Source: CAWBXL01 sp963837365
GTDB taxonomy: Bacteria > Acidobacteriota > Terriglobia > Terriglobales > Acidobacteriaceae
Reading direction: 5' to 3'
Length of the DNA: 64,000 nt
NCBI GenBank assembly: GCA_963837365.1
Contig: CAWIMW010000001.1
Span: 434,001 to 498,000 of the forward strand
The notes under the pieces were generated by a model, which did not search any database, had not been told where the DNA came from, and saw only the letters and a list, made by a program, of their open reading frames with translations. The translations under genes were made by a program, and so were the position numbers. Shown one piece after another: positions 19,087-28,020 of this stretch (position 1 is the first letter of the stretch; every line of letters begins with the position of its first letter).

Positions 19087-19407
19087 CTACTTCTTGAGCG
19101 TACGAATGTAGCCCACCAGACCTTTGACTTCTTCCGGTTTCAGCGATGCATATTTCGGCATCTTGTTTTTGCCGTTGGTGATAATGTTGCTAAGCTCTGT
19201 GTCCGACATCTTTTGCACATCGGCCGAGGTGAAGTCGTGCGCCCCCAGTTTCTTCCCTATGGCTGAGCCGGTGCCGTCCGCGCCGTGACAGCTGACGCAT
19301 TTGGTTTTAAAGAGTGCTGCGCCGTCCTGTGCTTGTGCCGATACGGAAAGGCCAAGAAAGGTAGCAAATACTGTTGCGACTGCCAATGCACGGACATCAA
19401 TTTTCAT
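19087..19407 (-). CDS. Small periplasmic class I cytochrome c
   Basis: 106 aa: signal peptide ending SVSAQAQ, one haem motif CVSCH at residues 37-41, and the distal ligand probably the Met of KNKMPKYASL. This is the size of a soluble mono-haem electron carrier. GGAG lies upstream of ATG 19407; an ATG at 19440 is less likely because the signal peptide would be displaced. A hairpin with a T-run follows the stop. It could shuttle electrons in the periplasm, perhaps for the multihaem locus downstream, but the distance leaves this open. Confidence 0.9.
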   Translation of the reverse strand: MKIDVRALAVATVFATFLGLSVSAQAQDGAALFKTKCVSCHGADGTGSAIGKKLGAHDFTSADVQKMSDTELSNIITNGKNKMPKYASLKPEEVKGLVGYIRTLKK

Positions 19408-19560
19408 TTTTTCTAGCTCCATCGAGTTTTGGGATACCAATCATCCAGCGAAATCATAAGTCTGGAATCTGTCGCCATTGTCAACGTTTTGCAAATACGG
19501 TTCTGTGATCCCAGTCACAATCGGCTGGAAGACACTCAGATACTATAACTTGGACGAGGA

Positions 19561-21012
19561 ATGTTGGTTCGAGGCATCCTATACATTCTGGTTTTTCTGC
19601 TCTGTCTGACAGTCTTCGCGAAAGCGCGCTCGCGAAGAGTGCGGCAGATCGTTCTTCTGCTTGGCAGCTACGTGCTCTATTGCAGTTGGGGCGCCTGGTT
19701 TGCAGGCGTTCTTCTTGCCTCGACGGTCATAAACTTCCTGCTCGCCGAGTGGCTTCGCCGTAAACCCGTCCGGCTGGTACTGGCAATCGGGGTTCTATTC
19801 AACCTCGCGGTTTTATGCACCTTCAAGTATTTACCGGAAGCGGCGGTAAGTTTCCCTTTCTCCTCTCTGCAACGGTTCTCTCATCTGGCGTTGCCGCTGG
19901 GGCTTTCTTTCTGGACATTTCAGGCCATGAGTTTCCTGTTCGATCTTTACCGCGGCGAGGAGCTTGACCCGTCATTCGTTGAGTTTGCTTCTTATATGGC
20001 TTTCTTCCCGGTCACCATCTCAGGGCCGATTTGCCGCATGCCGGACATGCTTCCACAATTTCGCGCGGACAAGGTAACCACGCTGAACGAAATCGGCGGT
20101 GGATGCGCCCGCATCGCAACCGGGCTGTTGATGATGCAGTTGGCCAGGTTGCTGGGCCAGGGAATTCTTTCGGGCGACGGAATTAACCGCGGATTCGATC
20201 ACGTGGCGCGGTGGAGTGGGACCGATGTCTGGTGCCTTACCTTCGGGTTTGCACTCCAGCTTTTCCTTGACTTTGCCGGCTACTCGCACATTGCCATTGG
20301 CGCGGCACAAGCGCTTGGCTTCACTGTGCCAGAAAACTTCGCGCATCCGTTCCAATCCACAACGCCTTCGATTTTTTGGACACGTTGGCATATGTCGTTG
20401 TCGTTCTGGATTCGCGATTACGTTTTCCTGCCGCTGGCCCCGCTGCGCCGGGAAATTTGGTGGCGATATCTGACGTTGATATTTGCCATGGTCCTGTTTG
20501 GACTATGGCATCGAGCATCTCTATTGTTCCTGCTGTGGGGTTGTTATCACGGCGTGTTACTGGTACTACACCGTCAATGGCAGGCGCTCCAGAAAAGATG
20601 GTCCTGGTCCTCACCCTCCGCGATAGGGACAACTCTTTCATGGACAACCACCGCGGCTTTGATCAGTTTGGGGTGGATATTCTTTCGCGCCAATTCTCTG
20701 CCGCAAGCCGGCCAGATGTGGTCAGCGGTGTTTTCTCCAGCTCACTATGCCTCTCACTTCCTCAGTGGAAGCCTATATCTTATGGTGTTCATTTTGGCCG
20801 CAGGATATTGCGTTGTTCTGTGGATCAACGACGCACTCAACCGCTCCATGGCCGTACCGGCAACCCGCGCTTCGTCAGCAATCGTCCACGCCATAGCGAG
20901 AACTCGTTGGTATTGGCTCCCTCCTATCTATACGTTGGCTCTGATCGTTTCGTTGATTGTGACCCATTCCCAAAGTGCGGGCGCAGCGCAATTCATGTAT
21001 CGCCAGTTTTGA
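19561..21012 (+). CDS. MBOAT-family membrane O-acyltransferase (AlgI-like)
   Basis: 483 aa polytopic protein. LPLGLSFWTFQAMSFLFDLYRGE, FFPVTISGPICRMPDMLPQF, FWTRWHMSLSFWIRDYVFLPL and FGLWHRASLLFLLWGCYHGVLL are the conserved blocks of AlgI/DltB-type acyltransferases, with the two expected active-site histidines in LWHRAS and CYHG. Such proteins pass acyl groups across the membrane to exopolysaccharide or cell-wall polymers, usually with an SGNH partner. One SGNH protein is encoded 1.5 kb away at 22556-24247. Confidence 0.88.
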   Translation: MLVRGILYILVFLLCLTVFAKARSRRVRQIVLLLGSYVLYCSWGAWFAGVLLASTVINFLLAEWLRRKPVRLVLAIGVLFNLAVLCTFKYLPEAAVSFPFSSLQRFSHLALPLGLSFWTFQAMSFLFDLYRGEELDPSFVEFASYMAFFPVTISGPICRMPDMLPQFRADKVTTLNEIGGGCARIATGLLMMQLARLLGQGILSGDGINRGFDHVARWSGTDVWCLTFGFALQLFLDFAGYSHIAIGAAQALGFTVPENFAHPFQSTTPSIFWTRWHMSLSFWIRDYVFLPLAPLRREIWWRYLTLIFAMVLFGLWHRASLLFLLWGCYHGVLLVLHRQWQALQKRWSWSSPSAIGTTLSWTTTAALISLGWIFFRANSLPQAGQMWSAVFSPAHYASHFLSGSLYLMVFILAAGYCVVLWINDALNRSMAVPATRASSAIVHAIARTRWYWLPPIYTLALIVSLIVTHSQSAGAAQFMYRQF

Positions 21013-21081
21013 ATTAAACCTCTCTAACTAACACCGGACCTATCACGGGCCACCTCGTCATACCTAAACCTTTGCAGCCAT

Positions 21082-22080
21082 ATGCCGATTTGTTCTCTTA
21101 CCTTCATGGCGAAACATTGCAGGGCCGCGCTCTCGGAGGGTTGGCGTCGTCGTGTATTCCTGCTCATTTTCTTAACTGCCGTACCATTCTCCACCACTAC
21201 CGGATTCACCGCGCCCACTCCCGCAACGCCCGATGCTTCTCCCGACTTTACTTATCACTCTTCAGTTTCGGAAGTACGCCTCGTACTCTTTGCCAGGGAT
21301 GGACATGATCGCCCGGTGGAAAATCTTCAAAAGGGCGATTTCGCCATCGTTGACGATGAGCAGATCATTCGAGACTTCCGAAGTTTCAATAATTCGACGG
21401 AAGCTAAGCTTGATGTCATCGTCTTACTGGATTCCAGCGAATCGACCCTGTCTCAGTTTCAGAGAGAAGTCGGGCAGGTCCGGGAACTAATCACCCAATG
21501 GCCGTGGAACTCCAACGATCGGGTGACGGTCCTTTCATTCGGCGGTATGGAACCGCAGGTTGTGTGTTCAAAAAACTGCAGCGCCTCATTGCTGAATGCG
21601 GATGATGCCACATCCGTGTCCCATGGCGGAACCACGCCCCTATTTGACGCGATTTGTGCTGCGGCCCACAAACTTATAGAACGCCGGCAGCCGGACGTCT
21701 GGCCCTTAATCATTCTCTTCTCCGATGGCAATGACACCATCAGCAAAAGGTCCTTCCGTGAGGCCTTGGAGAACATTCTGTCGAGTGGCGCACAGGTCTA
21801 TGCCGTGGATGCAGGAAATCCTAAGCAGCCTACGTCTGGAACTTCGACCCTGCAAAAACTGGCGGATGACTCCGGAGGCAGGCGCTTCTTTCTCAGCCAA
21901 GGCGCGGCGGCCATTCTCCACGATGTCTTAAACGATCTGCACTCGGCTCGCGTTGTCACTTACGCTTTGCCTGCTTCTGGGGGGGATTTCCATACGGTGC
22001 GAATTCTTCCCGCCCACAATCTCAAGTTGCAATTTCGCTGCCGCAGCGGCTACTACCGGCACTCATACGGTTCCCGCTAG
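21082..22080 (+). CDS. Secreted VWFA-domain protein (acidobacterial type)
   Basis: 332 aa: N-terminal signal region (RRRVFLLIFLTAVPFS), a short beta domain (VRLVLFARDGHDRPVENLQKGDF), then a von Willebrand A domain with the MIDAS metal site DSSES near residue 115 and a TPLFDAI segment. This is the layout of the VWFA-related proteins expanded in Acidobacteria, presumed to be extracytoplasmic binding proteins of unknown role. No strong ribosome site precedes ATG 21082, and ATG 21109 is an alternative. The next gene follows after 14 bp. Confidence 0.8.
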   Translation: MPICSLTFMAKHCRAALSEGWRRRVFLLIFLTAVPFSTTTGFTAPTPATPDASPDFTYHSSVSEVRLVLFARDGHDRPVENLQKGDFAIVDDEQIIRDFRSFNNSTEAKLDVIVLLDSSESTLSQFQREVGQVRELITQWPWNSNDRVTVLSFGGMEPQVVCSKNCSASLLNADDATSVSHGGTTPLFDAICAAAHKLIERRQPDVWPLIILFSDGNDTISKRSFREALENILSSGAQVYAVDAGNPKQPTSGTSTLQKLADDSGGRRFFLSQGAAAILHDVLNDLHSARVVTYALPASGGDFHTVRILPAHNLKLQFRCRSGYYRHSYGSR

Positions 22081-22094
22081 AGGAGAGAATCTTC

Positions 22095-22532
22095 ATGAAA
22101 CGTGTCACCTTGCTAATTTTTTTCCTGAGTAGCTTTTCCAGCCTGCATGGGGAGATCGGAATTTACCTACATGGCACGGTTGTGCGCATGCACATGGGCG
22201 ACTGCCTTCTTTCGCATCACGGATTCATGGCGGCCGCCTTTGGTCCTGCTTCCATGCCGCAACCACAAGAATCCTGCCCAGAGTACACGCTGGTGTCAGC
22301 CAACGTTGTTTACGTTGTGGTTGGCAAGTCCAGCAATCAACTGATCCCGCTAGCCGAGACGATCGACTTCCGCATCCTTAAGAACGAACTTGCGGTTCGG
22401 GTGGATGACGCGAAGCATGAGACCAAGTTCAGGATCAAAGAGATGGTGGTCCGCTCGGAATGGGACCGCCTGCAACGCCACATCGATCAGCAAATGAAAG
22501 TTTCAGAGACATACGAAACTGAGGCGAAGTGA
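22095..22532 (+). CDS. Hypothetical secreted protein
   Basis: 145 aa with a signal peptide (KRVTLLIFFLSSFSSLHG). The mature part contains two Cys (GDCLL and ESCPEY) that could form a disulfide and a charged C-terminal helix (EWDRLQRHIDQQM). No family recognised. GGAGAG lies upstream of the ATG, and the gene is probably co-transcribed with the VWFA gene. Confidence 0.65.
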   Translation: MKRVTLLIFFLSSFSSLHGEIGIYLHGTVVRMHMGDCLLSHHGFMAAAFGPASMPQPQESCPEYTLVSANVVYVVVGKSSNQLIPLAETIDFRILKNELAVRVDDAKHETKFRIKEMVVRSEWDRLQRHIDQQMKVSETYETEAK

Positions 22533-22555
22533 TTGGAGAGATGCGCTTCCGTGGT

Positions 22556-24247
22556 TCAATGCATTCTGCCGTCGGGCGTCACCAGGGGAAATCCATCGAA
22601 CGGGCGCGCGGCACGGAACTCGGCCTCCGCAGCCATTGGATTGTAACTGTAGAGAAACAATCCGTAGTTGAAATGCAGGAAGCGGTCATCCGGCTTTTTC
22701 CCAATCGCCCATTGATATTCCGCAGCAGTTTGGTTTGGGTCTTCGGCCAAGCCCTCCGTCATCATAGACAACCTCAAAACCTGCTCGGAGTGATTTAACT
22801 GGTTGGTAAACGGAGGCTCTTGCAGCCGCCGCAACATCTCGCCCGCAACCCGGGCCCGGTCATGCAGCGTAAACGCCAGCCAGCGTTCGCAATCCGGTTC
22901 GGGTGGGACCTCCTCGGAAGTATTTGAATGCCCAGCCGGCAAGTGCTTGGCGATCTGAATGAACATAGCGCTCGCTAATAGATAGTTGCCCCGCGGAGTC
23001 AAGTGTACGTGCTCGTAGATCAAGTCGCTGCCAGGAATCCCATTCGCGCTTTCTTTTGAGAAAAGTTCATCCGTGTCAATCAACTCCACGCCAGTAGAAC
23101 GCGCAACCGACCGATTCACTTGGTTTATCTTGCTGTCGGCCCGAAAGCGAAGTGTGTCTAGATCGCGGGCCCGCAGAAAATGTTGGTGGGCTGGTGCGTA
23201 GTCTCCCAACGCGGCGTATGTACGCCCGATGCGGAATTCCAGCTCGGCGTAATCACTATCAATAGCCGTGGCCGCCAAATATGCCTTAAGTGCCTCGGCA
23301 TGTGCGCCTGCGCTCTCGAGATCATTCCCCTGCTGAAACAATGCATTCCAAGTGCGCAAATCCTCCGGGCTTAGCCCCTCCCGGTGCAAAGACGCGAAGG
23401 GAGCGCAATCCATCAGGTTGGTGGCAACCGTTGAGACCATCACCCGTGCGCCGGCTTTGCGGGCCACTGCGATGGTGTCACGCAGGTTCTGGTCGAAGTT
23501 CGCATAGACGTATTTCATGAGCGGCGAATTGGCGGGTACCTGCTTGTCGAGGAACATAGCCATGCCGCCCCAATCCCGTTTGGGCGTGCCCAGCTTGGTG
23601 AGCAACTGGCCGATGCGGGTGGAGTGGTAGAAGATGCTGCCGCGGATGGCGTGCAGGTTCATCCCGCCCGACGTCAGCGCGGTACCTGGTCCGTACGGAC
23701 CGACAACCTCGTTATTTCCCGAATAGATGATGAACAAATCCGGCTTGAATTTCGCCAGCCCTTCGGCGATAGGCAGCATCACATGCGAATTGATGGCGGC
23801 GCTGCCGGTGTTCACAATTTCAAACCTGATGTCGGGAAAACGTTGGCGCAGCATCACGTCAAGATAGCGGCTGAATCCAAAAGAGGGCTCGGGATCGCCC
23901 ATGGCTGCCGACTCGCCGAGCACAAAAATACGAAACGTTCGTGGCGGCTTTTGGGCTGGAATCGCGTACACCTGCGGCGTCTTAATCATGCCCGGAGGAA
24001 AAAACGGAGCGGCGAAAAACAGGTTGTAGCAGGATGCTGGCTGGCCGCCTACGGTGCAGGGAAGCGTGACGTCGGTCGGATATCCGACTCCGCCAATGCG
24101 CAAGCCCACTTCCACAAGCGCGAGCAGTGCGACCGGAGCCAGCAGCGTGATCGCGATCCGGAGGGACCAACGCCGCCATCCACTCGCGGCCGCCCCGGAA
24201 GCCGGTGCTTCTGTCATAGCCTCGGGATAGGATGCGGCTTGATTCAC
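22556..24247 (-). CDS. Membrane-anchored SGNH hydrolase with TPR region
   Basis: 563 aa. One N-terminal membrane helix (WSLRIAITLLAPVALLALVEVGL) is followed by an SGNH/GDSL-like domain: block I FVLGESAAMGDP with the candidate Ser, an Asn-bearing block IYSGNNEVVG, and a late HLTPRGNYLLA carrying the His. A TPR-like insert lies at about residues 290-350. It is likely an O-acetyl esterase or acyltransferase partner. It begins 12 bp after the TPR gene, at the end of the barrel-NHL-cytochrome operon, which is an unusual place for such a protein. Confidence 0.8.
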   Translation of the reverse strand: MNQAASYPEAMTEAPASGAAASGWRRWSLRIAITLLAPVALLALVEVGLRIGGVGYPTDVTLPCTVGGQPASCYNLFFAAPFFPPGMIKTPQVYAIPAQKPPRTFRIFVLGESAAMGDPEPSFGFSRYLDVMLRQRFPDIRFEIVNTGSAAINSHVMLPIAEGLAKFKPDLFIIYSGNNEVVGPYGPGTALTSGGMNLHAIRGSIFYHSTRIGQLLTKLGTPKRDWGGMAMFLDKQVPANSPLMKYVYANFDQNLRDTIAVARKAGARVMVSTVATNLMDCAPFASLHREGLSPEDLRTWNALFQQGNDLESAGAHAEALKAYLAATAIDSDYAELEFRIGRTYAALGDYAPAHQHFLRARDLDTLRFRADSKINQVNRSVARSTGVELIDTDELFSKESANGIPGSDLIYEHVHLTPRGNYLLASAMFIQIAKHLPAGHSNTSEEVPPEPDCERWLAFTLHDRARVAGEMLRRLQEPPFTNQLNHSEQVLRLSMMTEGLAEDPNQTAAEYQWAIGKKPDDRFLHFNYGLFLYSYNPMAAEAEFRAARPFDGFPLVTPDGRMH

Positions 24248-24259
24248 TGGAGTACCACC

Positions 24260-24964
24260 CTAGAGGTTCCGCTTCGCACTCGCAGTTTTCGCGTCCTGCT
24301 TGGCTTGCGCAATCATGCGTTCCACCTGGTCCTTCTGGGGGAAGTCGGGATGATATTGGAGCAGCTTTTCCCACATCGCGACTGCGCCCGCGGCATCGTT
24401 CTTGCCCCGCCACCGGATAATGCCGATATTCATCAGCGTGCCCGCATGTTTCGGATCGAATTGCAGCGACTTATTGAGCTGCGCCAGCGCGCCATCCACG
24501 TCTCCGGTGTAGTACAGGCATGAGGCATAGTCCGCCCGCACGGCAATGTTTTTCGGATCGTATTGCAGCGATTGTTCGAAGTATCCTTCCGCCGCCTTGA
24601 ATTGATGAGCGTTCTCGTAGATCAGCCCAATCTGGTTTTGTAGCTGGGCATTTTTTGGCTCGGATTTTAATTTTTCCAGCAAAGGCGCAGCCTTCAAGTC
24701 GGCCATGCGCTTCAGATCGTCGAGTGTAACTTGCTTGTGGGGCGAAGCGGTTTGCGATTGGTTTGCCGTTGTCGCCATTGCGGGTGAGTCGGGCGCTATC
24801 GCCATTGCAGCCGGGGACACAGGTTGTGTAGTAGCCGGAGCCGATGCGCGCAGCCAGTAGCCGGCCAGAAAGCCGATTCCGAGACAGACCCCGCACATCA
24901 CCACCACGTCCAGCGGCCTCCAGGCCTGTTTCGGTTTAACTTCTGCTTTGGTTTCATCGCCCAT
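24260..24964 (-). CDS. Membrane-anchored TPR protein (paralogue A)
   Basis: 234 aa: short cytoplasmic N-terminus, one membrane helix (VVVMCGVCLGIGFLAGYWL), a Pro/Ala linker, then about four TPR units, ending with GTLMNIGIIRWRGKNDAAGAVAMWEKLL. It closely resembles the protein at 41334-41969 in layout and in the last TPRs. Proteins of this kind resemble the periplasmic TPR part of CcmH/NrfG, which guides apocytochromes during haem attachment; a similar role here is inferred. It follows the 12-haem cytochrome gene by 45 bp. Confidence 0.8.
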   Translation of the reverse strand: MGDETKAEVKPKQAWRPLDVVVMCGVCLGIGFLAGYWLRASAPATTQPVSPAAMAIAPDSPAMATTANQSQTASPHKQVTLDDLKRMADLKAAPLLEKLKSEPKNAQLQNQIGLIYENAHQFKAAEGYFEQSLQYDPKNIAVRADYASCLYYTGDVDGALAQLNKSLQFDPKHAGTLMNIGIIRWRGKNDAAGAVAMWEKLLQYHPDFPQKDQVERMIAQAKQDAKTASAKRNL

Positions 24965-25009
24965 GCTTTGCTCCGCTTCGTGAATTGAGAATCCTGTCTG
25001 CTTGTCACC

Positions 25010-26917
25010 TTATCTTGCCGCTATGCCAGCACTTTGAGCGTTGGACACGGTGCCGTCCGGGTTATGAGCAACCTGATGGCAGCTCAAAACGCAAGTATTG
25101 CTGCTGCGGTTATAGGTGATCGGGGCGCCATTGTTTTCTCCGACTACCTTCACGTCAAAATTCACCAGACGTTCCCCGGAAACTCCCGCCGAAATTGTAC
25201 CCACGCCATGCGCCGTGTGGCATGTCGAGCAGGAGAAGCCGTCCTGCGACACATGGCGGCTGTGCTGACTAAAACTGGTATCGGAAATGATGTTGCTCAG
25301 GTCGTGGCACTTGGCGCACATGCCGTACGGTCCGTTGAGAGTGACGTCTGGGTTGGGGAACAAATTCGTAACCAATCCGCCGGGGGTTGTGGCCTGGGCG
25401 AATTGATAGTTGTGCTCGAGAATGTGTGGATAAATTGAACCGTGCGGACCGTTGGCGCCGTTTCCGCCAAATTCGCGATTGTCGTCGCTGTTATGGCAAT
25501 CGCTGCAAAGGATCTGCGATCCCATGAGCCGCCCGGGCGTACCGTTCTGATTCAGCATGTTGGTGAGCAAACTGGGCTGCGGCAGTGGGCTCATACGAAC
25601 GTGGGTGACGGGATGGCTCGAGCTTGCTGTCGAACTGAACTCGGGAATCACATTCAGCGGGTCGGGAGCCACGACCAATCGTTGCGGCGCGTATCCGTAA
25701 ATCGGTAACTGCTGTTTGCCGACACTAGTGCCGTGACAGCGCAAGCAGTTCTCATACTGGTTGATGGCGGGGAGCACAACCGTCGTGCCATCGATCGCGG
25801 CAATTCCGGTCACATTCGCCTGCGAAAGCCGGATGGTGGGAGGCGCGGGAAACGTGAGTACCTGGTTTGAACTGTGGGCGCTGTGACAATCCACGCAGGT
25901 AGCGTGGCGGTTGTTGTTCAAAACAGCCGGTTCAGCAGCGTCATGATAGTTAGTTCCGGAAGGAACTGGATGCCCCGTCTTGGCAATTTCTGCCATCACA
26001 TTAGGAGCAGATGGAGAAACCATTGTTCCACCGTTGTGGCACGTCATGCAGACCTGCGTCGCACTATCGGTGCCCGGCGCCGGCGGCGTGGCTGGACGAA
26101 GCAGCCGGGCTGGGCTTGTTGCATTGTGCGACATGTGGCATGACATGCACGCGTTGAGGGCAACCGTGCTGTAAGAACCAGCATGTGCATCCGGCGAAAC
26201 CTGGTTGATCGCGGTTTGGTGGATGCTATTTGCCCAGCCAGCCAGGGAGTTGGGCTGCCCTTGTACGACTCGATTAGGATCGTGACAAGCCAGGCACAAC
26301 TGGCCGCTGGAACTGTCGCGGACCAGGAATTGTTGCGCAATTTTGTCCGTCGCCTGCACATGCGGTTCGTGACAGCTGGTGCACTCGACATTCCCATTGA
26401 TCAGCTTCACCGCCCCGGTTGGGTCCGCCGTCTTGCCTTGTGTGACCAGAGATGCGACCAGGTTGGAAACATCTTTCATAGGCATCATGAGGCTGAAAGG
26501 ATGGCTCCCGCTCAAATTTGTCCCGAAAGAGTCAGCACTGTTCATGGATCCGGTCACCGGCAGCGTGCCATAAGCTGCCGACTGTCCTACGGCCACTGTG
26601 CCGTCATGACAGCTGAGGCACAGACTGCTGGTGACGCCCAGGGTTGGTTGGGTGCTGCCCTGCTGGGAATAGGTAGTGCTGGTGTAGGGCGTGTAGGTCG
26701 CCTTGGAAAGCGTCTGGTTCCACAGCGGAGTGTTTGCTCCGAGTCCGCTATGGGGTGCGTGACAAACGGTGCAGCCAAGGCTTCCCTGGGACGTCACCGA
26801 GGCCCCGCTGGAAGGCGTCAGGTTATGCATGCCTAAGACGTCTGCGGTCGGTGTCTGCGCTGTGGCAAGACACAACGCCAGCATTACAGCGCAGCCCAGA
26901 ACCAAGGTACGCTTCAT
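25010..26917 (-). CDS. 12-haem c-type cytochrome with one CX3CH site
   Basis: 635 aa with a signal peptide (RTLVLGCAVMLALCLATAQ). I count eleven CXXCH motifs, the first at residues 49-53 (CTVCH), plus a final atypical C-V-L-S-C-H at residues 609-614, giving up to 12 c-haems. Many distal-type His sit in HAPHSG, HEPH, HMSHN, HSAHSS and HTAHG contexts, so bis-His coordination is likely. The N-terminal DVLGMHN plus CHAPHSG and LCLSCHDG match the tetrahaem protein at 31252-32169. The ATG overlaps the NHL gene stop by 4 bp. Presumed outer-surface or periplasm-spanning electron conduit. Confidence 0.92.
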   Translation of the reverse strand: MKRTLVLGCAVMLALCLATAQTPTADVLGMHNLTPSSGASVTSQGSLGCTVCHAPHSGLGANTPLWNQTLSKATYTPYTSTTYSQQGSTQPTLGVTSSLCLSCHDGTVAVGQSAAYGTLPVTGSMNSADSFGTNLSGSHPFSLMMPMKDVSNLVASLVTQGKTADPTGAVKLINGNVECTSCHEPHVQATDKIAQQFLVRDSSSGQLCLACHDPNRVVQGQPNSLAGWANSIHQTAINQVSPDAHAGSYSTVALNACMSCHMSHNATSPARLLRPATPPAPGTDSATQVCMTCHNGGTMVSPSAPNVMAEIAKTGHPVPSGTNYHDAAEPAVLNNNRHATCVDCHSAHSSNQVLTFPAPPTIRLSQANVTGIAAIDGTTVVLPAINQYENCLRCHGTSVGKQQLPIYGYAPQRLVVAPDPLNVIPEFSSTASSSHPVTHVRMSPLPQPSLLTNMLNQNGTPGRLMGSQILCSDCHNSDDNREFGGNGANGPHGSIYPHILEHNYQFAQATTPGGLVTNLFPNPDVTLNGPYGMCAKCHDLSNIISDTSFSQHSRHVSQDGFSCSTCHTAHGVGTISAGVSGERLVNFDVKVVGENNGAPITYNRSSNTCVLSCHQVAHNPDGTVSNAQSAGIAAR

Positions 26918-28020
26918 GGTCTGCCCCCATCCGCTGTCTTGGCCGCAGCGTAGTAGTGGAACACTTCGATGCGGTGGTTAAACGAATCCACGACATACAC
27001 CCGATCGTGGTTATCAATCTGAAGTCCGGTCGGGAGCTGAAACTGACCATGCGCGGTGCCGCGCTGTCCGAAGTAATACAGGAGCCGGCCTTGCCGGTCG
27101 AAAACCTGCACCATGGCCGACAAACCGTCGACGACATAGAGATGTCCCTCGGAATCAAACCCGATCCCTTTCGGGCGGAACATCCATCCCACGCCTTCTC
27201 CCAGCTTGCCGATTGAGTAGTGAAAGCCACCGGAGCGGTCCAGCACCTGCACGCGGAAGTTCATGGCATCCACCACGAACAGCTCGTCGCCGTTTAACCG
27301 CAATTCCGTCGGGAAGTTAAATTCGCCGTCTCCGGTCCCGGTTTTCCCGATCGTGGCCAGCACACTGCCTTGCATGTCCATGACAAAAATCTTGTTGCGC
27401 AGGGTGTCGGTGATATAAATCTTCTGCGCCGCGGAATCGACCGCGATGCCTGTGGGACGCTTAAAAAATCCTTCTCCGCCTCTGAGGCTGCCGATGACGC
27501 GCTGGAACTTCCCGCCGGCATCGTAGACAAAAATCTTGCCTGCCTCGGAATCGGTCGCGTAAATATTGTCCTGCGCATCGACCGCAACGCACTGCGGCAT
27601 CAGCATGGGATCTTTGCCGCTGTCCTTGCGGGAAAGAAACTTGTACTTCTTTCCGTTGAAATCGAAGATGTGTATCCCGTCCGCGCCCGGATCGGTAACA
27701 ATGGCTCGGCCGCGCGAATCGATGGCAATGCTGTAGGGATTGACCAGGAAGTGATAATCCGGCTCGCCGGCCACCACATCGACCAGCCGGGTCCAGAAAC
27801 CTTTTTTGGGCTTGACCTCACGCTGAAGGCTGAAGCTGCGCTCAAAACTTAGTTTTCGACCGCCATCCAGTAGTAAATCCGGAGGGGCCTGGAGTTGAAT
27901 CGCGGCTTTGGGTTGTTTCCCAGCCAACGCCGGAACGCCCATCAGCAGGGCCAAACCGACGAGCATCAGATTATTTCGCAACCACTCCGCACACCGCCGG
28001 CTCAGAAGAAATCGAACCAT
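26914..28020 (-). CDS. NHL-repeat beta-propeller protein (B)
   Basis: 368 aa exported protein. After a hydrophobic N-terminus (NLMLVGLALLMGVPALAG) come about six NHL repeats, for example PYSIAIDSRGRAIVTD, PTGIAVDSAAQKIYITD, PKGIGFDSEGHLYVVD and PTGLQIDNHDRVYVVDSFNHRIEVF, making a six-bladed propeller. The gene overlaps the barrel gene by 19 bp and the cytochrome gene by 4 bp, a strong sign of a joint function. NHL proteins accompany extracellular multihaem cytochromes in other phyla. A second one lies at 32596-33813. Confidence 0.88.
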   Translation of the reverse strand: MVRFLLSRRCAEWLRNNLMLVGLALLMGVPALAGKQPKAAIQLQAPPDLLLDGGRKLSFERSFSLQREVKPKKGFWTRLVDVVAGEPDYHFLVNPYSIAIDSRGRAIVTDPGADGIHIFDFNGKKYKFLSRKDSGKDPMLMPQCVAVDAQDNIYATDSEAGKIFVYDAGGKFQRVIGSLRGGEGFFKRPTGIAVDSAAQKIYITDTLRNKIFVMDMQGSVLATIGKTGTGDGEFNFPTELRLNGDELFVVDAMNFRVQVLDRSGGFHYSIGKLGEGVGWMFRPKGIGFDSEGHLYVVDGLSAMVQVFDRQGRLLYYFGQRGTAHGQFQLPTGLQIDNHDRVYVVDSFNHRIEVFHYYAAAKTADGGRP

